Assembly: GCA_023512835.1 (NCBI GenBank)
Contig: CM042090.1
Span: forward strand, 54,299,365-54,363,364
DNA from: Taxillus chinensis
Lineage: Eukaryota; Streptophyta; Magnoliopsida; Santalales; Loranthaceae
Length of the DNA: 64,000 nt
Reading direction: 5' to 3'
The position numbers and the translations under genes are program-made. This document shows, piece by piece, positions 10,059-21,320 of the stretch (position 1 is its first letter; each line of letters begins with the position of its first letter). The notes below the pieces were generated by a model that made no database searches, was not told the DNA's origin, and worked only from the letters and a program-made list of their open reading frames with translations.

Positions 10059-11808
10059 AGGACCTTCATGGATTATGCTAGACCTGTACTATTGGATGAG
10101 TATTCAGGCATTAGTAGGGTGCCGGTCCAAGCAAATAACTTCGAGCTGAAGCCTACGCTACTGCAAATGGTTGGGCAAGATGCATTCCGAGGCTCGACAT
10201 TAGATGATCCACACAACCATCTAGCGCGATTCTTGCAAATTTGTGACACCATCAAAATCAATGGAGTCTCGGATGACGCCATTAAGCTGCGACTCTTCCC
10301 GTTTTCCCTGAAGGACCGAGCTCTTGGTTGGTTCTAGTCCCTACCTGCTGGCAGCATACACACATGGGACCAAATGGTGGAGAAGTTTCTCTCCAAGTAC
10401 TTTCCACCAACAAGAGTTATTCACTTAAGGAGCCAAATCAATCAATTCACCCAGCATGGTGATGAGTCGCTATACAAGGCCTGGGAGCGATTCAAAGACT
10501 TGGTTAGGAGGTGTCCTAATCATGGCAGGCCAAAATGGTTACAAGTTGAATCTTTTTATGCAGGTCTGCACGCAAATACAAGGAGCATGATAGATGCAGC
10601 CGCTGGAGGAGCATTCATGATGATGGAGCCTTCTGCAGCAGTGGAGCTTATAGAGCGAATGACGTTGTCCAACTACCAATGGTCCAATGGCAGACGCCCT
10701 AGAGCTGAGCCGGTGGCTGCGGTATCAAATTCATCAAATTCAACTCAGTTCGATGAGTTGACAAGGAAGATGGAGTTACTGACAGAGCAAATGTCAGTAA
10801 TGGTTGTTCGCATGGAGGGCAGAACTGAACAACCAAAGGTAGTTACTAAAGACGCTGCTGCAGCCCAGCTATACGAAGAAGCCCAATATGTTGGGAATCG
10901 AGGTGGAGGATTCCAGAGACAATTCTAGAATCCAAACCAGTACCAGAATCCTCCGCAGCCCAGCAACTTCCAGAATCAGGGAGGACCTCACCAATTTCAA
11001 CAATAGCCTTACTTAAAGCAAAGGCAGACTAAGCTCCCTGCGACTGGAGCAGCACAGTATGGAGAACATTCTCAGCCACAACTTCCTCCTGGGTTCCAGA
11101 AGATGCCTCAACAGAAGGAGGAAGACAAAGAGAAGGCAAAGGATGAAGAGATGAGGAATTTCTTTTATCAATTTGCTAAGCAAGCAACTGACAGAATGAG
11201 TAAGGGGGAGACAAAGATTGAGTCCCTTACCACTTCTGTCCAGGATCTTGGGGCTGCCATGAAGAATATAGAGCAGCAGATTGGCCAGCTAGCAAATGCA
11301 GTTAGGCCATCTTCATCAAACACTTTTCCCAAAGAATACGGAGGTCAACCCAAGGGAGCAATGCAAAGCTATAATGCTTAGAAGTGGGAAAGAACTACCA
11401 GCTGGAAAGAAGAACATCGAGCCAACCAAGGAGGAGTCGGAACGGTATGCCCGGGAGGAAGCTAAGGAAGGAGATGCTGAGCAACGTAAGGACCAGAAGG
11501 AAAAGGTTGGGAGTAGTCAACCGACATCCCGTCAGCCTGAAGTTAGCTCTCCCGTTCCGTATCAACCTCCTATGCCGTATCCTCAGAGGCTGAGGAAAAA
11601 GAAATTAGATGCCCAGTTCCTGAAATTCTTAGATGTATTCAAGAAGTTGGAGGTGAACATCCCATTCATAGAAGCCTTGGAACAGATGCCTGGATATGTC
11701 AAATTTTTAAAGGATCTACTGTCCAAGAGGAGAAGTTACACTGATTGTGAGATAGTGGCTCTCACAAATGACATCGGTGCGGTGGTGCAAGCTACCACCC
11801 AAGCTTAA
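10059..11808 (+). pseudogene. E2 gag, N-terminally truncated by E1
   Basis: One frame runs from the E1 junction to 11381 with in-frame TAG stops at 10335-10337, 10926-10928 and 11005-11007, then a frameshift near 11370 leads to a second frame ending at 11808. The first codons read RTFMDYARP, matching the middle of the minus-strand gag at 22032-22055 (RTFLDYARP), so the real gag start was further upstream. The retrotransposon gag core is seen as LRLFPFSLKDRALGW ... WDQMVEKFLSKYFPP ... LYKAWERFKDLVRRCP. I see no CX2CX4HX4C zinc knuckle here, although E3 gag has one. Gag would form the virus-like particle shell and bind the RNA. Confidence 0.88.
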
Positions 11809-12260
11809 AGATCCGGGTAGTTTCACTCGACCTGCACCATTGGCACCTCGCAATTGGAGCAAGCCCTATGTGATTTAGGGGCGAGTATAAATCTGATGCC
11901 AATGTCCATCTATCGGCGACCGGGCTTGATGGGAATAAAGCCCACTTCCATATCTTTACGATTTTGCGATCGCTCGATAGGAAAGCCGGCGGGCATCATT
12001 GAAGATGTTTTAATCAAGGTGGATCGCTTTATCTTCCCAGTGGACTTTGTTGTTCTGGAAATGGAGGAAGATAAAGGAGTCCATTCTTGAGTACCGGAAG
12101 GGCCTTGATCGATGTAAACTCAGGGGAGTTGACGCTGCGTGTGGATGAAGACGCAGTGGTGTTCAACATGGAGCGTTCGATGCGCAAGGCGAATGATCAT
12201 TCTAGCTGTTATTGGATTGATCAGATTCTCGAATTCATGGACAGCTACTTCAAGAAAGCT
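11780..12260 (+). pseudogene. E2 aspartic protease, frameshifted and internally deleted
   Basis: The active-site block ALCDLGASINLMP lies at 11863-11901 and is followed by the usual KPTSISLRFCDRS and GIIEDVLIKV segments. A frameshift lies just before it near 11840. After DKGV (near 12085) the LLGRPFL block is largely missing, with a loss of about 20 bases that also changes frame; the text then resumes as STGRALIDV near 12094. The protein would cut the gag-pol polyprotein. Confidence 0.82.
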
Positions 12261-12395
12261 TGATCACCGAAAGCTTGGATCACGAATTGCGCAGGTGGAT
12301 TTTGGCGAGATGGAACCGGAAGAGACTTATGAAGTCTTGAAAGACCAAATCGAGCAAGACCTTCCTTAGTCGACTCCTCGAGACTCACGGAACCC

Positions 12396-14155
12396 TTGCC
12401 GGTTCTGAAGCAACTCCCAGAACATCTGAGGTACAAGTTTTTGGATACACAAGGGCGTTACCCTGTGATAGTAGCTGCATCCTTAACAGTAAAAGAAACC
12501 AGACAGCTACTAGAAGTCTTAAGGGAGCATAAGCAGGCCCTGGGGTGGTCTTTGGATGATATAAAAGGTATAAGTCCAGTGGTCTGCATGCACAAGATAC
12601 TGATGGAGGAGTCATATACTCCTACTGTAGAGCGCCAACGCAGGCTTAATCCTGCAATGAAGGAAGTTGTTGGCAAGGAGATTCTGAAGTGGAGGAAAGC
12701 GGGCATCATATATGCCATTTCAGATAGCTCCTGGGTTAGTCCAGTGCAAGTGGTTCCCAAGAAGGGCGGCATGACGGTGATACGCAATGAGAAGAACGAG
12801 CTCATTCCATCCCGCACGTTGGACCGGGTGGTGCGTGTGCATTGATTACCGCAAGTTGAATAAAGCCACGCGTAAGGACCACTTTCCGTTACCTTTCATT
12901 GATCAAATGCTAGATCGGTTAGCTGGCTACCCATATTATTGTTTTCTGGACGGTTATTCTGGATACAATCAGATAGCAGTTGCCCCGGAGGATCAAGAGA
13001 AGACTACATTCACATGCCCTTTTGGCACGTATGCTTTCCGGCGTATGCCATTTGGTCTCTGCAACGCACCTGCTACTTTCCAGAGGTGTATGATGACAAT
13101 TTTTCAAGGGTTAGTGGAGGACATTATGGAAGTCTTTATGGATGACTTCTCGGTATTTGGTTCATCTTTTTCCATTTGCCCTCAGAAATCTGGAAACCGT
13201 GCTGATCCGATGCAAGGAAAAGGACCTGGTCTTGAACTGGGAGAAGTGTCACTTCATGGTCAAGGAAGGAGTCGTCCTTGGGCATAGAGTGTCCGCAGCT
13301 GGGTTGGAAGTAGATAGAGCAAAGATCTCAACCATTGAGAGTCTACCTCCTCCTACCAATGTGAAGGGCATCCGGAGCTTCCTGGGTCATGCAGGGTTTT
13401 ATCGGCGGTTCATCAAAGATTTCTCAAAAATTGCCAAGCCCCTAAGCATGCTTTTAGAGAAGGATGTTCCTTTCATATTTTCGGAAGACTGCCTTCAGGC
13501 CTTTATAGTGCTGAAAGAGAAGCTCAGTTCAGCACCGGTGATAGTAGCTCCAGACTGGTCGCAACCCTTTGAGCTGATGTGTGATGCGAGTGACTTTGCA
13601 GTCGGAGCAGTGCTTGGGCTTAAACGGGACAAGGTTTTCTGGGCAATATATTATGCCAGTCGCACACTCAATGAGGCCCAGCTCAATTACACCACTACAG
13701 AGAAAGAGTTACTTGCTGTGATATTTGCTTGTGATAAGTTTCAGTCATATCTTTTGGGCACTAAGGTCATTGTCTATACCGACCACGCTGCCTTGAGATA
13801 CTTGTTCAGCAAGAAGGATGTGAAACCCAGGTTGATCAGATGGGTTTTGTTACTCCAAGAGTTTGATCTGGAAATTAAAGACTTGAAGGGGACGTCCAAC
13901 ACTGTGGTAGACCATTTGTCAAGGCTGGAGCTAGGGGAAGGTAGTACTCAAGGTGCTACTATTTCTGACACCTTCCCTGATGAGCAGCTCTTTGTAGCTA
14001 AAGCAAAGACGCCATGGTTTGCTGATATCATGAACTACCATGCATGTGACTATGTACCTACCGAGTTTACTTATCAGGAAAAGAAGAGGTTCCTCTTTAA
14101 TGCAAGAAGATACATTTGGGATGAGCCTGTTCTATACAGGCAATGTGCTAATTAG
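12396..14155 (+). pseudogene. E2 reverse transcriptase and RNase H
   Basis: RT reads LNPAMKEVV, WVSPVQVVPKKGG, IDYRKLNKATRKDHFPLPF, CPFGTYAFRRMPFGL and the catalytic FMDD box at 13135-13146, then [19 protein letters not shown]. RNase H follows with [38 protein letters not shown] and VDHLSRL; its catalytic Asp and Glu residues are present. Two frameshifts interrupt the coding frame, near 12835 and near 13165. From about 13170 the frame stays open to a TAG at 14153-14155 and resumes in the same frame as integrase. The stop replaces the Gln codon expected from DQIIRKC in E1. Confidence 0.93.
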
Positions 14156-15295
14156 ATCATCAGAAAATGTGTGCCAGAAGAGGAAGTGGACAGCATATTG
14201 AAGCATTGTCATTCATCTGACTATGCTGACCATTTAGGAGTGCAAAGAACGGTGGCAAAGATCCTACAAAGTGGGTTTTACTGGCCAACCATGTTCACAG
14301 ACACATACACCTTTGTTAAGTCATGTGATCAGTGTCAAAGAACAGGAGGGATTACAAGGAAGCAAGAGATGCCCCAAACTGGCATTATGCCAGTAGAACT
14401 TTTTGACATATGGGGAATCGATTTCATGGGACCTTTCCCACCATCAGATGGATTTTCGTACATCCTTCTGGCTGTTGATTACCTCTCAAAGTGGGTTGAA
14501 GCTATACCCACTAGGAAGAATGATGCTCAAGTGGTTACCAAATTCCTTTGCCGCAACATATTCAGCAGGTTTGGAACACTTAGAGCAATTATCAGTGATG
14601 AAGGGAGTCACTTCTGCAATAAGCTTTTCGACAAGCTCTTACACAAATATGGAGTTCAACATAGGCGCACCTTAGCCTATCATCCACAAGCAAACGGTCA
14701 AGCTGAAGTTTCTAACCGTGAGATCAAGCACATTTTGGAAAAGACAGTGGGAGGCAACCGAAAAGATTGGTCTCTAAAACTCGATGAGGTGTTGTGGGCT
14801 TACCGCACAGCATTCAAAACGCCCATTGGAATGTCTCCCTATCGTCTCTTGTACGGAAAGGCCTGCCATTTGCCTGTTGAATTGGAACACAAAGCATTTT
14901 GGGCAGTTAAAAAGCTGAACATGGATCCCAATGTTGCTGCTGAACTACGATTGCACCAACTAAATGAGTTGGAGGAATTTCGCTTCAATGCCTATGAGAG
15001 TGCTAAGCTGTACAAGGAGAGGTCTAAGCTCCAGCATGATAAGAAGATCAGCCCCTCTACTGTTGAACCAGGGCAGAAGGTGCTTCTCTTTAATTCCAAA
15101 CTTAAACTCTTCCCTGGGAAGCTGCGATCTAAATGGATGGGGCCTTTCACTGTTACAAAGGTTTTCCCATATGGCAGTGTTGAACTCCAATCAACCTCTG
15201 GGAAAATATTCAAAGTAAATGGTCAGCATGTAAAGCCATACTACATTCAAGACCATGCTAAGGAGGTTGATCATTTCACTCTGAGCACCACTTGA
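14156..15295 (+). pseudogene. E2 integrase, near-intact
   Basis: This is a 380-codon stretch without stops, in frame with the upstream RNase H across one TAG. The zinc head [10 protein letters not shown] ... CDQC is near 14203-14337. The DDE core has Asp in [11 protein letters not shown] (near 14410), Asp in SDEGSHF (near 14597) and Glu in [11 protein letters not shown] (codon 14705-14707), so all three catalytic residues are present, unlike E1. The C-terminal part has the usual [20 protein letters not shown] strand-rich segment. It is the best-preserved enzyme domain of the gypsy elements in this window. Confidence 0.93.
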
Positions 15296-15328
15296 CAGAG
15301 GGGACGGTCAAGCTAAAGACCTAAATTC

Positions 15329-15352
15329 AGCGCTTCATGGGAGGCAACCCAT
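15329..15352 (+). promoter_or_regulatory. Conserved post-integrase hairpin of E2
   Basis: ATGGG (15337-15341), loop AGGCAA, CCCAT (15348-15352), placed just after AGCGCTTC. Compared with E1 the loop is the same and the outermost base pair differs on both sides, keeping the pairing. It lies 41 bases after the integrase stop, as in E1. Confidence 0.6.
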
Positions 15353-15769
15353 GGTGATTTCTTTTCCTTTTTATTCGATTTTATTTTATTTTATTGGGAT
15401 TTTTTATTTATTTTTACCTTAACCCATAGTCTATAGGGAGTGCATATCTGCTTTGTTTTAATTTTATTTGCAGCATTTGAACCAGGGCCTAGGCCCATAT
15501 TTCTTGATGGAACTTATGTCTACTTGGGCTTACTTGGGCCTGTGTATCAGAACTTTAGATAACTTTTCTAAGGCCCACATCCAAGCCCAGTTGAATTGAA
15601 TCAGAGGGGCCCACTCCAATCTATTGCCAACCCAAGGAGATGAAGTTATGGATTATGAGATGGTATTTTGGGCCCACTAACTGACACGTTTTTGTCCTTG
15701 GGAGATGGGTTCCTAGTCTGTCCAATTTCAACAATGTTGGACTTCATCAAGGGTGTCAACCAGCTTGCC

Positions 15770-16315
15770 CGTGAGAAGGAGTTTTTCACGTGCACATGTA
15801 TACTGGCTCTACAGTTCATTCATGACCTACTGGTGCAATTTGGACAAAAAAACCCCTGACCGTGAAAAAGCTTTTCGCGTGCACAAGGGTAGAATGGTCC
15901 AATCGATCTGAAAAATTGTACGAAGGCAACTGGCATCCTCTAGACCCTTCTGAGACTTGACCATGAGAAGGCTTTTCACATGCATAAGGATAGAAGCGTC
16001 TTTTCAAGCTCAAAATTTGGTGGAAGATAGCTGGACGTGTCTAGATTCATCCAAGCCTTGCCCGTGAGAACATGATTTTCACATGCACACCTACAGTTGT
16101 CCAATCAATCTGAAATTTCGGTGGGAGCTAGCTGGCATCTTCTAGAGTCTTCTTTGTTCTGCACGTGAAAACGATGGAGCACTTGAAGAGGGTCCTTTTC
16201 GTCTTTTACACTTGTGGCGAATCACTATAAATAGGGATGGGTTCCAAGCTTCAAACTCACATCTCATACTTTCCTCTCCCTTCTTGCTGAGAGCAAATTT
16301 CTTCTCTGGTTAGTC
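15770..16315 (+). promoter_or_regulatory. Putative internal promoter of E2 ORF3
   Basis: Several inverted pairs of the type CCGTGAGAAGG ... TTTTCACGTGC occur near 15768-15796, 15858-15885, 15958-15985, 16060-16088 and 16160. They precede a TATA box CTATAAATA at 16225-16233. ORF3 starts at 16316, 83 bases later. The arrangement parallels that in E1 although the primary sequence has diverged strongly. It is an inferred promoter, with no expression evidence. Confidence 0.58.
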
Positions 16316-18637
16316 ATGGTGCACACAAGGAGAGCCCGCCAAGGAGAAGGCAGTCCTGAAGCCTCTGCCACCTCTATGCCTTCGGCATTGCGAGACGCCG
16401 ACACCATCTTCGTGGGGAATGTGCTTGATTGGTAGATCCTGGAGTCCTCCACCCTTGATTGGACTAAAGAAGTTATGACCAAGCTGCAAGCGTTGGGACT
16501 GAGAAGGTTAGTATCCGCTCGCAGTGATTTGTATTACCCTACCATGTTAGACTTTTATAATTCAGTCTATGTCAATGAGGAAGATGATGATATAATTGGG
16601 GAGGTTCAAGGTGTCTTAATTTCTATTTCTCCTGCTATGTTGAGAGACTGCTTTGATCTGCCAAATCCCATGTATGCAAAGCCTGCGTTGACCTCAGGAG
16701 ATTATGGTAGAGCTTTACAGTATAATAAGGAATTTGGGAAACGTCGGCAATTTACTAAAAATGGATTTCATGGAAAGTACCGTTGCCTTGCTAATTTGGT
16801 AGGGAGGTGCTTACTGTTACAGACTAGTGGCGTAGACTCAGTCCCTAAGTCCCATTTGGAGTTTATGTTTTGCATCGATCGTCAATTACACATTGATTGG
16901 GCTGCTGAAATTTTTAAATTGTGGAAACGGGACATTCATAAATGTTTATATGGTCAACTACTTAACATGCTTCTGCAATATCAATATGGTCATCTCAGTG
17001 CTCAAGTAGTCCCCACTGTTTTCCCGGATAACCTGCGGTTACGAGTTCTCCATCCAGAGGGTGCCTTAGGAGTTAGCTACAAGGGCAAATGGGGAGATAG
17101 TATCCACGTCGCACCACAGCCTTCACGTCACAGCGTGCATATGGAGCGACCCACTGAGCAGTTTAGGGACACCTCCACTCCCATGAATGCCCGCTGACAG
17201 CACATCTTCCAATTGACCGCCATGTACATGCGGTTCAATGTTCACAAGGAGGAAATCTACAATTTCTTCCAAGGCATCGATGTGCAAGTTATCAGTGAAG
17301 TTGACGTTCTTAACTGGGCCTTCACTAATGGCCACATCACAAGACTTCAGCTGGATGAGCTGCTCGAGTACATCACTCAAGATCAACAAGCAACGTCTCG
17401 TCCATCTGCCCAACCATGGGAAACCCTGGAGCCAACTCCTGCTGCTTCTCATGAAGACTTACGGAAGCAAACTGCTCAACTACAAGAGGCACAGGCGGAA
17501 ACCGTTCAGGAGATCGGGCTGCTGAAGAAAAATCAAACTCTCATCCTCAAGGAGCAGAAGGAAGTCAAAGGGCTGCTCGGTAAGATCTAGAAAGCCCTGG
17601 GGAAGAAGAAGAAGAAAACTCCTACAACTCCTGTGGAGGATCCATTTGACGCACCGTCACCTCCGGTACAGCAGCACGCTGCACATAGCGAAGAGACACC
17701 GGAGTATCCCCAGTATCCGCAAGAGGCGGAGCCCTACACCGCTCCACCCTTCCCTCCAGCAGCTCCTGCTTATTTCACACCACTAGCAGGGCCCAGCTCT
17801 TCACAGGCCCTAGTTCCCTTAATCCAGCCGTTGCAATGGTGGTCTGGCGCATCATCAGAAGCTCCCCAGGAAGATAACCTCGGGGCGCCCATCTATATTC
17901 ATCTTCATCCGGCCCTCTCCACTGCTGATGCCACAGCTGCTTTTCAGCAGTTTACTTATGTAGACACTTTGCAAGCACATTTTACGCGTGATTCAGAAGT
18001 CTTCACGTCATCTTATTTGCAGCGTATCCTAGCTGATGAGTACTTATCTTCCGATGACGTTGACTTATTCTGCCGTACGATGCGACACGTGGTGGAAGCT
18101 GAGCCCAACGATTACCCTATGGCTCAGTATACCTCTATCATGCTATGCGAGATATATGAGCAGCCATTAGAGGAGCATATCTTCCGCCGGCGGATGAATG
18201 GAGCAGCAGAAGGACATCGCTCTTGGCACCAGGTCCATGAGGTTCTTATACCGGTCCTCCTTGATCGACACTTTGTACTCTTGCAATTGGACTTGACTGT
18301 GGGCCATGTCGTCCTTTATGACCCGAGCCAAGCCTATGGGTTTTCCACACGAAAGAAGAAGCTTGTCCATGGTTTCTTGAAAAAAATCAAAAATGCACTC
18401 AGAAAAGAAGGGCTGTTGACATCCAAGTTTCCTCTAGTGCACTTTAATGAAATGGAGCTTCCCCAACAACCGGATCAATTCAGTTGTGGGATTTTTGTCT
18501 GCTATTATTTGATAGCTCTGTTGCAGCATAAAGATACTTGGGCACTCACAGGAGAAACCTCGACTGACTTTGTCGCACGTCTTAGAAGAATGGTGGCCCA
18601 TGTTATCTTCTACTATACTTGTCCCACCAACCGGTAA
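16316..18637 (+). pseudogene. E2 ORF3: plant-transposon N-domain, coiled coil, Ulp1/C48-like protease with complete catalytic set
   Basis: The ORF reads in one frame for 774 codons from ATG 16316 to TAA 18635-18637, broken only by in-frame TAG 16433-16435, TGA 17195-17197 and TAG 17588-17590. Residues about 50-270 form the plant-transposon-type domain (GKYRCLANLVGRCLLLQTSG, VDSVPKSHLEF, IDWAAEIF). Residues about 376-425 are a coiled coil and 440-520 a Pro-rich linker. Residues about 530-773 resemble a Ulp1/C48 cysteine protease. Candidate catalytic residues are His 652 (RHFVLLQLD), Asp 669 (LYDPSQ), Gln 718 and Cys 724 (QFSCGIFVC; Cys codon 18485-18487). C48 proteases usually cleave SUMO or similar tags; the target here is unknown. 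It lies where Athila elements carry an env-like ORF, but I see no clear signal peptide or membrane segment. Confidence 0.85.
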
Positions 18638-19797
18638 CGGTCTTCTACCTTTTCCTTTTCCCATGCTCCGAGGGCATCGCATCATTTAAGTGTGGGGGGG
18701 GGGGGGTGGGGGGGGGGGGGTTCCCTTGAACCGGTTGTTTGTTTGTTTGCATGAATGTTTCATTGTTCTTTTATGTTGTTGCTGTGAATGTATGTTTTGC
18801 CTGTGAGGTGCACGGCTACCAAGGTATGCAAATTCTGGTTAACTATATTGACCACCTTAGTATCTTGTTGTGATAAAGATGTTTCAATCGTTAAGGTGTG
18901 TTATAAGTTAGTTAAGCATGTCTTTACTTTTCGTATGATATCACCATGATTTTGGAGCTAACATTTGAATAGTTAGCTGAGCATGTTATGATAGGATGAA
19001 CTTTGTAAACCCTGAAGTGAAGTGCAGAATAAGCATATACTTTTTGAGAGCACCATTATCTTGCCTTTGAGTGTATTTTATGGGTTATTGGGTTCTCCAT
19101 TTGCTCTTTATACTCATCACTAGCTATTAAATGGTTGGAGTTACTTAGGCATATGAAGTACCTGTTCGTGCTCAGTGTTTGGTTAGTAGCCAGAATAAAC
19201 GCCACAATGGCTTACTGTTTATATGTGTTTTTGTTTTCGTGTTGCAGCCATAATGGCTAAGTTGTTTTGTTTTGCAATTTGTTTTACAAGTGTGAGCGTA
19301 AATCTTTAGCTCCAAGTGTTTATCAGTAAGTAGAATAGAGTGTGTGTTTTTGTTGACGAGCACAATGGGGACCTCGAATGTTTACTTGGCAAAAACTTAA
19401 TCAATAGCTAGTAGTGGGTGTAAGAGTAAACCCTTAGTTGTTAGGCATTGATAGTAGGGCCTAGAGGAGAGAAAAGAAAGTTATATTTGAGTGACGCTGC
19501 TCTAACCTTCATGAGGACTTTCAGGGGGAGCTAAGTTCATTTTATCCTTGCATGTTTGCTTCTATCTGAACTGTTAGTAATGATATTACATGGTTGTTGG
19601 ACTTGATAGTAAGGGTATGTTTCGATTAACTTATGATTCATTTTTAGCTATTGGAATGTCTACTTCATCATGATAGAATTGTATGCCTTGGGAAACCATG
19701 CCTCTCTTGTTTGTTAGTTTATTCTTTCTTTTCCGTTTGACTGTGTGTTTATTTCTTTTTGCTTGAGGACAAGCAAAGGTTCAAGTATGGGGGAATT
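18638..19797 (+). other. E2 3' non-coding region and PPT
   Basis: There is no credible ORF. Blocks shared with E1 include GATATCACCATGATTTTGG (near 18938) and CTTAATCAATAGCTA (near 19397). TTTAAGTGTGGGG follows ORF3 (18686), and the plus-strand primer candidate TTCAAGTATGGGGGAATT (19780-19797) directly abuts the LTR. GCTTGAGGACAAGC (19761-19774) is a small inverted repeat kept in E1. Confidence 0.7.
18694..18720 (+). repeat. G13-T-G13 homopolymer tract
   Basis: Thirteen G, one T and thirteen more G follow the TTTAAGTGT motif after the ORF3 stop. The E1 counterpart near 7127 has only TGTGGTGTATGGGG, so the tract expanded in E2 or is mis-called. It could fold as a G-quadruplex and is prone to length error. 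Confidence 0.85.
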
Positions 19798-21320
19798 TGA
19801 TAACGTGCATTTATGCCGTTATCGTATACCTTATATAGGATGTTTTAGCATATGATTTGTACCTATTTGCATGTTATTTTACACATATTTGCTCTAACCC
19901 CTAGGAAGACCCTATTTGGTGTATAGTGGTACTTTTTGAGTGTTTTTGGAAGGTTTTGGAGCAACCTTTTCCCACACACCTTCGCTAGATCACTCCATAC
20001 ACTCAAGAGGAAGCTATAGGAAGAAGATGGAAGCAAAATGAAGGCAAAATCAAGGTGCACGTGAAAAGGCTTTCTCACGTGCATTCTCACGTGCAAGGAT
20101 TTTATTGCATGGATGCCTTCTACAACTCAAGAGGAAGCTTTGGAGCAAATTTGAGTCAAATTGGAGCTGCACGTGAAAAGGGTCTTCTCACGTGCATTCT
20201 CACGGGCAAGCATTTTTGAGCTCCAAATGATGTGTTTTGTTGTTTTAATCATTTTCCTCTAAAGAACTGGGGTCAAATTTGGTGTAGTTTGAGTTTTATT
20301 TCTTCTAGAACGTCGAATAGTGTCACTAACCAAAACGACGTCGTTTTGGCTGCGACCACATTTATAATTAGGGCACACTTTTTGTTACCCTAATTTTGGC
20401 CCAGTAAAACCTATAAATAAGGGGCTTGGGAGGCATTGTAAATCATCTAGAGTGGGAGAATCTGATCTGAGTTCTGAAAAGAGCTGTAGTCGTTGCTAAA
20501 AGATCGGATTGTCCTTGGCAAGGAGTGATTTTGGGCAGCAGACGCCGGAGTCTTTGGAGGCTGGAGTCCTGGTTCATCTTGGGGTCTTCCTTTATTGTCC
20601 TGGTACTGTAATAATGTTCTTTCTTGTAATTGTTATTGCTTTTGTCATGATTATGGAGTAGTTTTATTAGTCTAGGGGAGCAATGTAGCCCCCAATAAAT
20701 TGTATTCAGTTTGGTTATGGTTGTTCAATAAAATAGAATTCAGTTCTTGTTTAATTCACTTACTTGAATGGAAATGCCTAGTTTATGCATAATTAGGTAA
20801 TCTTAGCCCTTGTCTAGGGTGGAACACTAGTGAATTAGATTTAATATTGTATGATGGACCAAGTCTGCAGCTATTAGATTGTTTATCTACCTTGATCACT
20901 TTTATTCACATGGACCAAATGGGATAAAAGCCTTAAATCTATCTTAGCATGGACCAAATGTAGGTTAGGTAGGAGATAATCAACATGAACATGAACTAGA
21001 ACATAAAGCAAGAACAAAAGCCATAACCAGACTATTACAATCGATTGGGTGGTAAACATTGCGACCCTAGATCCTTAATCACTAAAATTTCTATACCAAT
21101 AGCTTGCCAACAATCTGATTTAATCATTTTTCGTTCAAACTATTTGTACAACAAAAAAATCAATTGTCCAGACATAAAATCAACTTATTAGCTTAGTGAT
21201 TGCTGCTTAACAACATTAGCTACCTCCCTGTGGGTTCGACAACCGAAGTCTTAATACTCCATTTTATTACTTGACCAGTGCACTTGCTACAAAACCTATA
21301 GACACAATTTATGCGGGTCA
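19798..21320 (+). repeat. 3' LTR of E2 (family B), 1523 bp
   Basis: It starts TGATAACGTGCATTTATGCCG and ends AATTTATGCGGGTCA. It is related to the solo LTR at 22630-24162 (shared ending TTGACCAGTGCACTTG...) and more distantly to the E1 LTR. It contains CACGTG inverted pairs (20054-20096, 20168-20205), a perfect 20-bp palindrome CCAAAACGACGTCGTTTTGG (20330-20349) and a TATA box CTATAAATAA (20411-20420). GTACC at 21321-21325 is the expected target duplication. Confidence 0.88.

Larger units (their letters stand above)
10059..21320 (+). mobile_element. E2: Athila-like Ty3/gypsy retrotransposon with ORF3 (5' part displaced by E1)
   Basis: From 10059 the sequence is gag, protease, RT, RNase H, integrase, ORF3, 3' UTR, PPT and 3' LTR. 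The gag N-terminus, PBS and 5' LTR are absent because E1 inserted in gag and the rest lies upstream of the window. The E2 reading frames suffered mostly in-frame stops and a few frameshifts, so the copy is old but readable. The 3' LTR ends at 21320, and the following GTACC is the predicted target duplication. The flanking DNA is an opposite-strand Athila gag. Confidence 0.87.

Noticed and set aside
16316..18637. ORF3 as an env-like fusion glycoprotein
   Set aside because: No convincing signal peptide or membrane segment is visible; the C-terminal half fits a cysteine protease instead.
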